From Pristionchus mayeri (taxonomy: Eukaryota > Nematoda > Chromadorea > Rhabditida > Neodiplogasteridae), in NCBI GenBank assembly GCA_036245805.1, contig BTRK01000005.1, forward strand, positions 1,426,001 through 1,490,000: a stretch of 64,000 bases of DNA, given 5' to 3'. Made by a program: the position numbers and the translations under genes. Of this stretch, positions 37,250 to 48,300 are shown in pieces (positions within the stretch are counted from its first letter, which is position 1; the number at the start of each line of letters is the position of its first letter). A model generated the notes under the pieces. The model saw only the letters and a list, made by a program, of their open reading frames with translations, was not told where the DNA came from and did not search any database.

Positions 37250-37480
37250 TTGCATTAGGTGAATCCTAAGACATCAAGGATCTACGCTAACCCTTCACAT
37301 AAGGAAGGGAAGTGATGGTGGCAGATCCTAAAGCATCATCGAGCGATCCGTCACATCATGACGTGTGTTGCATTAGGAGGCGCCAAAGGCATCAAGGATC
37401 GCTTCCCAAGTTTCCCCAAGCATCCTTAGATGATAATATAACACCCCCAATGCATCATGGAGCGGCTTGCCACATCATCA
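37250..37480. repeat. Two tandem units of about 116 bp
   Basis: GTTGCATTAGG...CATCAAGGATC at 37250 and 37366, each followed by ...GCATCATSGAGCG...CACATCATSA at 37328 and 37451. Upstream of the 3' exons of the left gene; no counterpart noticed in the right arm. Confidence 0.6.
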
Positions 37481-37606
37481 GACTCGGTTCCCATCCCCTC
37501 CGAAATGAGCACACAAAATTCCCACGTACTGGATGTTGTCGGTTAGACGTGCCTTGAGGAGAATTATGAGTACGCCTGTCGAGCTTCCCTCGGGATCACT
37601 GTGCAC

Positions 37607-37660
37607 CAGGGTTGGCTATTCGGAGCGATATCACAATCGTGTTGTTAATAGCCAACCCTA
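37607..37660. mobile_element. 54-bp TIR-only MITE
   Basis: CAGGGTTGGCTATT and AATAGCCAACCCTA bracket 26 bp. CAGGG-type ends fit hAT; flanks CTGTGCAC and CTGCACAC agree at six of eight, so a target duplication is only suggested. Confidence 0.55.
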
Positions 37661-38294
37661 CTGCACACTGCCTCTGGATTGACGGGAACCTGAGTTCATC
37701 GGTGTAACATGAAATCTCGGCACATTGATAGCACCTGACTACACAAAAACGCCTCTCACGCGAGTTAAGGCAATCGTGTAACTTACATTGCAATATCGAT
37801 CGCGACATTATCCACACAATCAGAATTGCATCAACTAAGTAAGGACATGTTCGGATATCCCACCTCTTCCCCGATTTTTCATGGATATGCTGCGGATTTC
37901 GACTTTCACTGTGGTTTCTCTCTTTCTCTCTGCTTATTTCTCTCCTCCCCTTATCTCTCTCTCCGCATTTACTCCGCTTCTTCTTAGTTCTCCCGGTTCT
38001 GCGGGGTGAATTTCGCGCTGATTTCCGGTTGAAATTCCTGGAAAACGTCTAATGCTTACTTGTGATTGTATATCACAGAAATTGCTGACTGTAGTAAGCG
38101 AATTATCCACCGATAGTAATCACTGTTTTTCGCTCGTGTTTTTGCCTGAACCGTCTATTCGTCATCACATTTATCGTTCGTCATCATGTTCAAAATCCCA
38201 TCTTCTTGCCCTCCCTTAGTGCACGATTGTACTATTCGAATAGTCTGGGTGCTTTTCTATCGTTTTTTTTCACCATCAATTTGTCTGTGTTTAG

Positions 38295-41200
38295 GCACAA
38301 TGAACCGACTACCGTGCTATCCGAGATGCGATGTCCAACTAGGCAGTATTCGAGCGGTACGTTTCGAAAATGTTATTGTTATGAATGTTGAAAATTCCAA
38401 AACAGAATTTCGCGCATGAAAACAAAACTCAAACGATGTTTTTGCGCCAGAATGCCACGGGGTCCGCGCATTGAGTAACCGAAAACAAGGCTGAAATTGT
38501 CTGTGTCTAGAAGAAATGCAGACCGTTATGGGTAACAACTTAGGAGTGGTTATGGAGAGTGGCAACAAGCGAGTCTTCTTGGAATCGGGTTTTTTAGAAA
38601 AAACGGTAGTTGTGAAATCAGGGATAGAGAGACGATGAAGATATGTAGAACGATTTGATCTTTCGTGATCTTCACAGTAGGGAGAGTTTACTCTCTTCAT
38701 ACTACACACTCTCTAGACTAGCGGTGAGAGAGTGTGTAAAATGAAGAGGTGGTATCGTTTCTCGAACTCTACTTTACAGCAAGCGTCAACTGCAATCTCC
38801 GTTCCCTGTGTTGGGCAATTGAATCCCAGCCCCATTGAGCTCATTATCAGCACACGAGTGAGTCCTCTCTTCCACGTTGATACGCATACAATATTTAACG
38901 TTTTCGGTTATACAAACCTGGTGTAAGCGTTTACTTTTACATCTTTGGTTGGAATTGCAAGCATATTTAAAAAATACGGAACTTTTTGAATAGCTTGCGT
39001 TCGCCATGTCACTTCCTTCCTTACTAATGAGGGAGGAAGATGTGCCCTCGCAATACCTGTCACTTGTGACTACTAGCATTAGGGTTCAATGGCCATATCC
39101 TCTATATCAGCGTTAAACAAAAAAAAGAAATCAGTCCCTCACTTCCACCATCTCTGATCGCGCAACAAATCCAGCTGACGTGTTGATTAACCCGTAATTT
39201 CGTTAAAACTCTTTGAAAATCGCCTATTTTGAGTCGTTCTGGGAAAGATTGCGCATGGAAAGTCGAAACTTCCCTCAGTGATTCCGCGAAACGTCCATGG
39301 AAAGGAGTGGGAAAGTCGGGACGGAAAGGCCGCACGGTCTTCTGAATCAAAATATTTTGAATAACGAAGTTGTTTTCAGATTCACGGCGCGCGCCAGAGA
39401 TCCGCGTACAAACTACAACAGGATCCTGAGGTAACTCATGTTCATTTAGTTTGCCGCACTACAAAATATGTCTAGATCTTGTTAACGACATTTTGTAGGC
39501 GAGTCTGTAGGTAGTCCGTTCCCGTTCTTCGAACAAGTATCATAGTCACTTTTCAGTTCGAATCACACTGGATCGGGATCGACTCGTATTTGGCAAATCT
39601 CGAGGTCAAATTCTACGAAATCTCCCCGGATGACTTCAATGTGAATGTAAGCATTCCCGATTTCAACCGATTGACATATCAAAACTAGTCGATGAGTTGT
39701 TGGGTTATTCAATAGTTGCACACATACAGCAGGGTACATGATAGTTGGTTGGCCATGGCGGAAGCAGGGCACTAGGTCGGATAATCACCGTCGGAGGGTA
39801 AACTTTCACAGTAGGTTCCCAAAGTGTCAAAAATGATTCTGTGAAAGGTCTACAGAAGGGTCCAATTTGCCCGATGTCCGACCTAGTGCCGGAAGCAGCA
39901 TGATCGGAACCTCGTCTGAATATCAGTAGGTATCAATAATTCAGAAAATTGCCTCTCCTGAGCTCATGGAGTCCAATCTCGTTCCCATTAGAAGCACGAA
40001 GGTGACTCTGCTAGTGAGCAATGGTCTGACTCTCTTAAGTTTGCACGCTCTCTCGCCGGCCAGAGATACGAGAGAGCGTGCAAACTAAAGAGAGTCAGAC
40101 CATTGCTCCTGCTTGTGGGCTTCACACTGACGTGAAGCATTAGGAAAGGGGTTGCGTTGGTTCTAGAGGATGTTCAAATTTGATTTTTCACTGTGAAGTG
40201 CACCAGTGGGGACTGAAATAGCAGCGTTTCTTGTTATTGTTATCGCTCTAGTGCCCTGTAGTACGTGAGAAGGACAGTGACCGAGAGCATGAGATTTTCA
40301 AATAATGATATTTTGAATATACCGAGAGTGAATGAAGGAATAGCTGGAATAGGTGGAGCCGTTGCTCATAAGCGATGATTGAACTCGTAGTCCAATACAA
40401 ATCGCATTATGGAAAGGCCTTTTTTTCCATCCCGGAAACCTTTGTTTGCAGAGTAATCTCAATAGAAGGGCATTGAATGCCTTTCTTTCTAATGCGATTG
40501 AGAGCCTGGCCAAAAGACTACACTGAAATTTGAGAGCGCGATGCACTTTCAATATTCGCATCCAATTTCGGGGATTGCCGCGTTTCCGTAGCGCTAAGCG
40601 TCTATTTCCCTCGGATATTGGAGAACATCACGGACTTAGAGGGGACTAGAAAATTTGGTTGATATTTCCAAGAAACGTAGAAAGAACGTTTCTAAACGAG
40701 AATTTACGAGAACTGACAATTGCCGGGCAACTTCCTTGAGGATAAGGTTGAAGTTGTTACTTTATCATTGCATGCTTTCAGGCCTGCATCACTCCTCAGG
40801 ACGGTCACAGAAAGTGCTTTATGGACCAGATAATCAGCAAAAAGGACGCCTATGAAGCATCCTGTGGCAATGTCCGGGGTGAGTGATCACTTTTGAATCA
40901 CTTTCAATCATTCAAGCAAATCCTATCCACTATCCGTATCACTTTGACTTATCGAAGTTTATCTTTTGCACACTATTACACTGATCGCATCTTTGAGATC
41001 TCTTGCGCGATTCATCATCATAATATTTTCATTTTCACCTTGATAATATATTTCGTAATCAACGGCTCGAAACCGGGTTCAAATACAAACTAGAAAGGAA
41101 AACATAGTTCAGTAGGTTGCAATGAGTAGCGAATGTTGGAGATGTTTCGGGAATTGATTACACTGTGAATGGCATCTAATCGCAAGGGACTAAACACCGA

Positions 41201-43478
41201 AAGCTTCATTTGCTGAGCTTGCTTCGACCAGGAAGCACTTTTCTGCACGGATTGTAGCCGTTTAGCACACCCTCTGACATGATTTCATATCTAAAAGATT
41301 AGTCGATGCGACATGAGTGAACGGAGATATTAGTACCAAGAACACGCGTGCTGAAGAACAAACACATTCATCATAGAAGTTTCTGACGTCCTGATGTTTC
41401 AGAGATGAACCCAAGACATGCAATAATATTCTAGAAATATCCGGAGCTAGATATAGCGAAGCATCTGCTCCAAAATTAGAGCCAATCGGAAATTGTATGG
41501 GAAATGAATCACCCGCTAGAATGTTCCTTGTATGCTAAAAATTCATCTTACACTTAAAAAACCATACATGCCAGCCATTATGTTGGGATTGTTAGAAACA
41601 GAATGTTACAAAGAGGTTTCTGATTTTGTTTTTTTTAAAGTCTAAATTCGGAACATGCGTGGGAAATTAGCTAATCTCCTGATTTCACCTGATCTAAACT
41701 TCCTTGAATGCTAGAAATTCGTCATTAACCGAAAAATGAAGGGCATACATTTTGTTGGGAGAGGTACAAATAGAGCTTGAGTGACTTCAAAGTGAATCGA
41801 AACTGCTAGATGTGTGAGATGTGTTTCACAACTATCTTATACCAGCTAGATTCCGGAAATTGTAGTGGCATCCCATCATCCTTCCTTGAAAGTAATTATA
41901 TTATTATTTATTTTATTTTAATAAAAATAATATTCTAATTCAGAACCGGGTGGGATCTCTCTCCTCTTCATGTCTGCTCTTCTCGTCTTCATCTGTCTCA
42001 TGATTGGAATGGCTCTCACTGTCTTCGTATATCGGATGTTCAGAAGATTTCGGGACTCGAGAAGACCAGCTAGAGAGGTGGGGGGGCATGTTTGATATAA
42101 TTAAGTACCTGGTTAGACTCTAGACAAGAATGAAAACAATGAATAGAGTGGTTGTATTTGCATTGAAACAAGAAAAGATCGAAAACAGCTAAAGAACGAA
42201 AGAGTTTGAGCTTATGTTGAAGCATATTTGATTTTTTTAAACCTTTTTCAGTTCCATCCCTGAATCAGGATCATCTTTTGAATCATTCCCTTGCAGTTCC
42301 AGCCCATCATCTGCGACCCTCACAAACTCTCTTCTTGCTCGCCTCCTCGTCCATTTCACGCGCAGCTCACCGTTGTTATGGAGGAGGAGGAGGACAAATG
42401 CTCACCCAGCACACCCATCAAGGATTTCTTCTGGAGTGAGTCAATCTTTTTGGTATTTTTTTTCTGAAAGCGCCCAAAGGGACCTAAATATGATACTACT
42501 TTCAGAAAGATATACATTTTGCTTTGTCTCTTTCATACTTTGATGATATTCTGGAACAACATATGTCGTTAAAGGAGGAGTAAACTCAAAAGTCAATGTT
42601 TGAAGCCATCATATGCACTGCCTAGAGCTCCACAACGATAAGAAGCTCCGAAATTTGCATAGTGATATCTCCCTTCCGAACAGAGTTATAGCTAGTTGGC
42701 TGGGAGCCAGATCAGGGAAAGCTCAGGGAAGAGGGCGAGATAGCACGCGACTTGAAGAGAGTGCGTCCCTAGGTGAAACATATTCTAATCGGGCGCGTGT
42801 TTGCCTTTACACCTCCTTTAATAGTCCTAACTGCTTAAAGATATATTACTGCAAAACGTGCGAATGTTTATTTGTTTTCAACGCTTGCAAATGTAATGCA
42901 TTATTGTTCAAGCGGTTGTGCAAACTGCTAGTGTTACAATTCCATACAATTATGTTATGAAGTAAACAACTTTATGCAACTGCAAATCTTAGGAAATTGC
43001 AGACTAGTGATTAGAGTTCATAGAGGATTTTCGAGTATTTAGCCGCTCGAAGCCACGTGATTGTCCAGAAAAAAATTTTACCGTTGATTATCCCCCTTCA
43101 TCCAGCTTTTCTCATTTATTTCCCCCGAATAACACCCCAATCAAGCAAGGTTTTATTCCTCAGACGGAACTTACCGAGCACGCACTTTCGTTAGTGCTAC
43201 GAGTGCTTTGAAATTCTACGAGTGCACTTGGAGAGCCTAGTGATATCAAGATTCAACATAGAAACGAGACACTGAATACATAACTCGTGAATAAATCTAA
43301 AATATAATGAAAAAAAGTATTATTTTTTTTCGAAATGTATCTATCATTATTTTCAGGGTCTTCCTCCCCCACTCCTAACAACACTCCGCGAGGGACGATA
43401 TCAACTCAGAGATCTTCTCCGATTATTTCGAGTCTCCTGCCCGGCAAGAAAACCACGCCGAAACCGACGAATGTTTAA
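38295..43478 (+). CDS. Type I membrane protein gene, 3' half (left copy)
   Basis: Nine exons with matching phases: 38295-38356 (PCYPRCDVQL), 38780-38857 (SVPCVGQLNPSPIELIIS), 39380-39430, 39557-39646 (SYLANLEVKFYEISPDD), 39945-40001, 40782-40878 (ACITPQDG...CFMDQ...ASCGN), 41944-42077, 42297-42435 and 43357-43478 (TAA). The seventh holds the transmembrane segment (LLFMSALLVFICLMIGMALT) followed by a basic stop-transfer stretch (RMFRRFRDSRRPAR). The last two make a cytoplasmic tail rich in Glu, Ser, Thr and Pro, with an acidic EEEED run. The first exon enters in phase 2, fitting the donor at 31371, so I read it as the 3' half of the gene that starts at 17030; it might be a separate gene with an unseen first exon. 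No family recognised. The inverted paralogue at 45345-50759 keeps every exon length, strong evidence for coding. Confidence 0.8.
38688..38753. repeat. Short (about 66 bp) hairpin, related subfamily, left arm
   Basis: ACTCTCTTCATACTACACAC pairs with GTGTGTAAAATGAAGAGG around CTCTCTAG...GAGAGAG. The matching right-arm copy is at 50285-50344 (CGTCTCTTCATTTCATGCAC). It lies just before the second exon of each gene copy. A further relative is at 47617-47693. Confidence 0.65.
39768..39890. mobile_element. 123-bp hAT-type MITE with exact 8-bp TSD
   Basis: Ends GGCACTAGGTCGGA and TCCGACCTAGTGCC; GGAAGCAG flanks both sides (39760-39767 and 39891-39898). It lies in an intron of the left gene copy and I see no counterpart in the right arm near 48.9 kb, so it probably inserted after the duplication. 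Confidence 0.85.
40016..40108. mobile_element. 94-bp-family hairpin in left arm; right arm site empty
   Basis: GAGCAATGGTCTGACTCTCT ... AGAGAGTCAGACCATTGCTC, almost perfectly self-complementary. Flanks CTGCTAGT and CTGCTTGT differ at one base. In the right arm (about 48796-48822, reverse complement) the sequence runs CTCTGCTAG straight into GGGGATTCACACTG. Confidence 0.85.
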
Positions 43479-44029
43479 CGAAAACCATTCCTTTAGTAAA
43501 CAACAGTTACTTATGCAATATTGGAATCTGAACGGTCAAGCTCCCAAACCGTAGATTTTCTGTAGTTCCTCATGCGTTTTTGCATCACTCATTCCTATAC
43601 GTTACCTTCACATGCGTGCCACAATTGATTTAACTTCGTCTAGTAATCGCATGCTGTTGTTGTTTTTGCTGTCCTGGTATGGTTTACACTACTTCCTGTG
43701 AATTCCTTGGTTTCTGATAGGTACCTCTGCTGCGGGTTGATCACGGTCTAACACTTTTGCGTTATAGTAGTGTAACCACGAGTGATTGTTTAGAAACAGA
43801 GTCGTAAAGAGTCGCCATGCAGAATGTTACCGATATATTGCCTTGATAAAGTTGTATTGTACGTATAATTATTTGTAAGATCGGGCTCAGTATGAACTGT
43901 ACAATCGAAAACAAATAGTTCTAGACTGCCGGTTTCGAATATTGGCTGCGCCTGAGCTCTTTTTCGGGCTATTCACAACGAACAACGCACTCAGTGAGTT
44001 CCTAGCACCGCGCTGTCAACCACGTAACT

Positions 44030-44790
44030 TACTTCCGCGCGAGGGAAGAGAAGGAAGGATGTGCCATCGCAATACCTGTCACTTTCGGCTACACGCATAA
44101 GTGTCCAATAACCACGCAATCACTTGTGGCAAAGCCATAATACGAAAAGCACAAAATCATTCTCTAAGCTGTCGAGAATCTCATTCGAGTTACATGACTG
44201 TCTAGCCAGTTGACGTCGGGATTGGACCGTAATTTCGATCAAACTCTTTGAAAGTAACTTATTTTGAGTCCTTCCGGGAATGGTTGCGCGTGAATCTTTG
44301 AAACTTCACGCGCTGATTCTTCGAAGCTCCCATGGAAAGGAGTGGGAAAGTCGGGACGGAAAGACCGCGCGGTCTTCTGAATCAAAATATTTTGAAGAAT
44401 AAAAACTGCAGCAGAATCCCGAGGTAACTTTCTTTTAAATCTCATAAGGTCAACTGGTCAAGCTACAAAACCACAGCCAGAACTGGTTTTAAGTTTTGTA
44501 GTCGTATCAGTTCACTGTTCATATTCATCGAACTAGTAGCATAAGATCGTGTCTTTATAGATTAGTAGAACAATACCACTTTAGAATTTGACAAACAAGA
44601 GTGTAAACAAGTAACATGTATGTAAATTACAATCATCACTGTTCATTTCGAATCCTACTGGAACGGTAGCCACTCTTACTTGGCGAATCTCGAGGTCAAA
44701 TTATAAGAGATCTTCCCGGACGACTTCAATGTGAATATGAACCATCCTGCAAAATGTTACTGATGTATTGCCTTGATAAAGTACTATTGT
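44030..44790 (+). pseudogene. Third, dead fragment of the membrane-protein gene at the palindrome centre
   Basis: Collinear with 39000-39690 of the left arm: GGATGTGCCATCGCAATACCTGTCAC near 44060 (20-base core shared), then GGAAAGGAGTGGGAAAGTCG, a trimmed exon ending CAGAATCCCGAG, and an exon at 44647-44736. That exon has lost its acceptor (CAG to CAT), contains a TAA and has lost its donor (GTAAGC to ATGAAC). It is in left-arm orientation, so the centre of the inverted duplication is not simply the turn-round point. Confidence 0.75.
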
Positions 44791-45344
44791 TCCTGTTCGT
44801 ATTGCAAGATCAATCTCAAGATCATTGAACTATGCAATGAGACATGATGCCCCCCCCCCATTGAAGTGTTCAGTCGCACCAAAATTGCATAACAGAAGCA
44901 GCCAAGCTTATTCATCGTACGAGTGAAACATAAATTAACAATAAAATGAGAAAAATAAAGCAGAAATAAGTATGATTCTGAGTGTGATCATAATCTTCAG
45001 ATAGTTACGTCTTCAATGTTGTGTGATGGATCAAAAGTTTGTGAAAACATTTTATCGATTTGATATTTAGTGAAACTAGAATTCCGGATATGAATCACAA
45101 CCGTTGTTACGTCTGAGGGTTAAGGTATACTCGAGGAGAGAGAAACTACAACTTCGATGGTTCAGCGAGTCACACGGCCACATGATGTTCTCGTGACCAC
45201 ATTTTTCTGGGGGGTCCATCACGATATGGGAGCAGCCGACTGCTACAGCCGGACAATGCCAGAACCGGCAATTGTACTGTAGATCCGGTTCTTGCACGGC
45301 TTGGGATGGAGGTACTAGTTCTACTACAGTTTGCCTTTTTTTCG

Positions 45345-48300
45345 TCACACATTCGTCGGTTTCGGCGTCGGTTTCTTGCCGGGCAGAAGACTCGCGAGAA
45401 TCGGAGATGATCGTTGGGCTGTCATCGTTCCCCGGGGAGTGTTGTTAGGAGTGGGAGAGGAGGATCCTCAAATTAATATTGGGTTTACTATGATGGCCAA
45501 TAATGCATCCGCATTTGTTTCAGTAAAATGGCATTTCTGATAGGGTTTTTACCGCATCAGTGCCATCATTTTTCTGTGTCCCGATACAACTAGATTGCCC
45601 TAGTACACTTGAAGCACATCAACCTAATAATGACAGGGAGTGCTCTGGAAGTTCTTTGGATGTAGACAATATCGCTTGATTAGATATAAATCGGAGTAGA
45701 TGAATTGGGAGGAATTTTGAAGAGATATAATCAACCGTCGAGTAAATTTGCTCGTTGAACACGTGGCTGTGGCTCATTTGCAAGCTGCGTGCAAACCAAA
45801 AATTTCCCTGCACCTCCCGATCTCTAACCACTAGTTTGCAATTGCAAATAATTGTCCACGGTAAATGCGCATTTGGAGCGCTGCACAAAATATTCTGATT
45901 GCAAACGGAAATTTATTTTTGTAATGATATATTTTGCAGGCGTAGAAAAAAAAGCGTTACTTGCTTTCGAGAAAATGTAGGCGCCCAAATCCCTATGGAG
46001 TTCTCGTAACATAAACACTGCATGCCTTTCGACAGGCAAATTCATTTTAGTGTATTTTGGCGCCAAAAAAGCATCGAATTACGAAAGAGATGGACTCACT
46101 CCAGAAGAACTCAAGAGTACCACAGAGTCATGGATATTTCAATGCAATAATTGAAAACACTCACTCCAGAAGAAGTCCTTGATGGGTGTGCTGGGCGAGC
46201 ATTTGTCCTCTTCTTCCTCCATCACAACGGTGAGCTGCGCGTGAAATGGACGAGGGGGAGAGCACGTGGAGAGTTTGTAAGGATCGGACGTGATGGGCTG
46301 GAAGTGCAAATGGAACGATTCAAAAGATGAACCTGATTCAGGGAAAATTCAAATTTGCTTCATAATCAGCTCGAAAGATTATGTTTCGTTATATTTCGAT
46401 CTTCGTTTGATCGTCAATAAACACTAACAATCGTTATAATTTTTGCCTAGTTTACTACAAATTACTACATAGTTTACTGCAAATTTCACCAAACCAAGTG
46501 GATAGGTCTTCTTCTAACCTCCACCGGTATCCATACACCAAGTTTAGTGAAAATCGATGGCATAACAATATTTCCTAGTAGCAAAAGCTGAGCGTTTTCC
46601 TACACTTTTACAGGAGACCCGTGGTATAACAGGACGATGCTAAATTATATCAAACATGATTCCCCCACCTCTCTGGCCGGTCTCCTCGAGTCCCGAAATC
46701 TTCTGAACATCCGATAGACGAAGACAGTGAGAGCCATTCCAATCATGAGACAGATGAAGACGAGAAGAGCAGACATGAAGAGGAGAGAGATCCCACCCGG
46801 TTCTGAATTTTTATAAGTTTATTTATATTCTAATTTTGCATTGATTGTGAAATTGAGTTGTCATCCAAGGCACAATTGAAATATGCACAAAATCGACGAA
46901 ATAGGATCGTTGTGAAACAACACTCCCTGTCTGTCACCCAGGCTATTTGTACCCCTGCCCAACCTGCTGCCTGACATTTATTGTGCATGTATGCGAGTAA
47001 TTTTTAGCCTACAAGGAAGTTTCTAGCAGGTGCTTCCCTCATTTCTCTTGCATTTCCCTATCATTGCTTCTAATTTGGGCGCAGATGCATCTCTATTTCT
47101 AGCTCCTGCTATATTCAGAACATCTTTGCATGTTTAGCACTCATCGTGGACATTTGAGGACGTCAGAAACTAGGATGATGAATGTTTGTGCGCTACGGCA
47201 CGCGTGTTCACACTAATATCTCCGTTCAATGAAGCCTTCAACTAATCCTTTCGAGATGAAATCATGTCCGGGCGTGCTAAAGGGCTTCAATTCGTGCAGA
47301 AAACGCTTCCGGGTCGAATCAAATCAATTCAGCAAAATGAGGCCTTAGGTCTTTCGTCTCTTGTGATTAGATGCTATTCAAAGTGTAATCAATTCCCGAA
47401 ACATCTCCAACACTCACAACTGATTGCAACCTAATGAGCTCAATTTGCTTTTCTTATTTGTAAATCAGAAAGCATGATGTTGATGGGCTTTGTTTCATTG
47501 TATTAGCAGGCAAAAAAGAGCAAAGGATAGATAAGCCAAGTGGGGTCAAAATCAGATTTGCTTGAAAGCGAGTGAAATGATTCAATAATAGTGATTTGTA
47601 GAGTTCGAGAAATGAAACCACGGTCTCTTCAATCTATACACTCTATCGTCCTTCCTCCGCTCGAGAGAGTGTGTAAAATGAAGAGACGGTGACCCGAATT
47701 ACGAAATCTAGTGATTGGAAATCATTCCAACGTAATCACTCACCCCTGATATTGCCACAGGAGGCTTCATACGCGTCTCTTTTGCTGATTATCTGATCCA
47801 TGAAGCACTTTCTCTGACCATCCTGGGGAGTGATGCAGGCCTGAAAGGAAGCCATAAACATTTCACTTTGCATTTTCCATTTTATTTTCAGAATAAACCC
47901 TCTAAGTCAGTGATGTACTCCGATAATCCTCGGGAAAGAGACGCTTTCTAGCTCTCGGAAAACGCGGAAATCCCCGAAATTGGATGCGAATATTGAAAGC
48001 GCTGCGTGTTCTCAAATTTCAATAGTTTTTGTCCGGACTCTCAGTTGCATTAAAAGGAAACCCTTTCAATGCACTTCTTTTGAAATACTCTGCATAAAGG
48101 GTTCGGGCTCGGCGAAAGAAGGTTTTTTTTCCAGAATAAGATTGGATTCTATTACATCTATAGACCACTCCCGAGTACTTCGCACTATTCTAGCTCATTT
48201 ATCGAGAATCTCACAATTACGGTCAATGCTCTTCCAGAGTGACATTGAATTTGGACTCTGCCCCAAAAATCGCTTTATACGAACGATACCACGGCCTTTT

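Larger units (their letters stand above)
31372..38294. other. Long intron or inter-gene segment inside the left arm
   Basis: Seven kilobases without a supportable exon. It holds hairpin elements at 33296 and 36048-36657, a near-tandem pair at 32215-32375, a short MITE at 37607 and simple pyrimidine tracts. The frames at 33242-33550 and 35898-36314 lie over hairpins and are not genes. If the flanking segments are one gene, this is an intron of 6.9 kb. Confidence 0.5.
30427..43478. repeat. Left arm of giant inverted duplication
   Basis: Matching blocks lie inverted in 45345-58164 with paired coordinates summing to roughly 88,550-89,200. Examples: 30571 with 58010, 31950 with 56710, 33296-33388 with 55318-55410, 36250 with 52290, 37110 with 51720, 39300 with 49520, 41944-42077 with 46669-46802, 43357-43478 with 45345-45466. 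Exons are most alike; introns have many indels. Confidence 0.85.
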
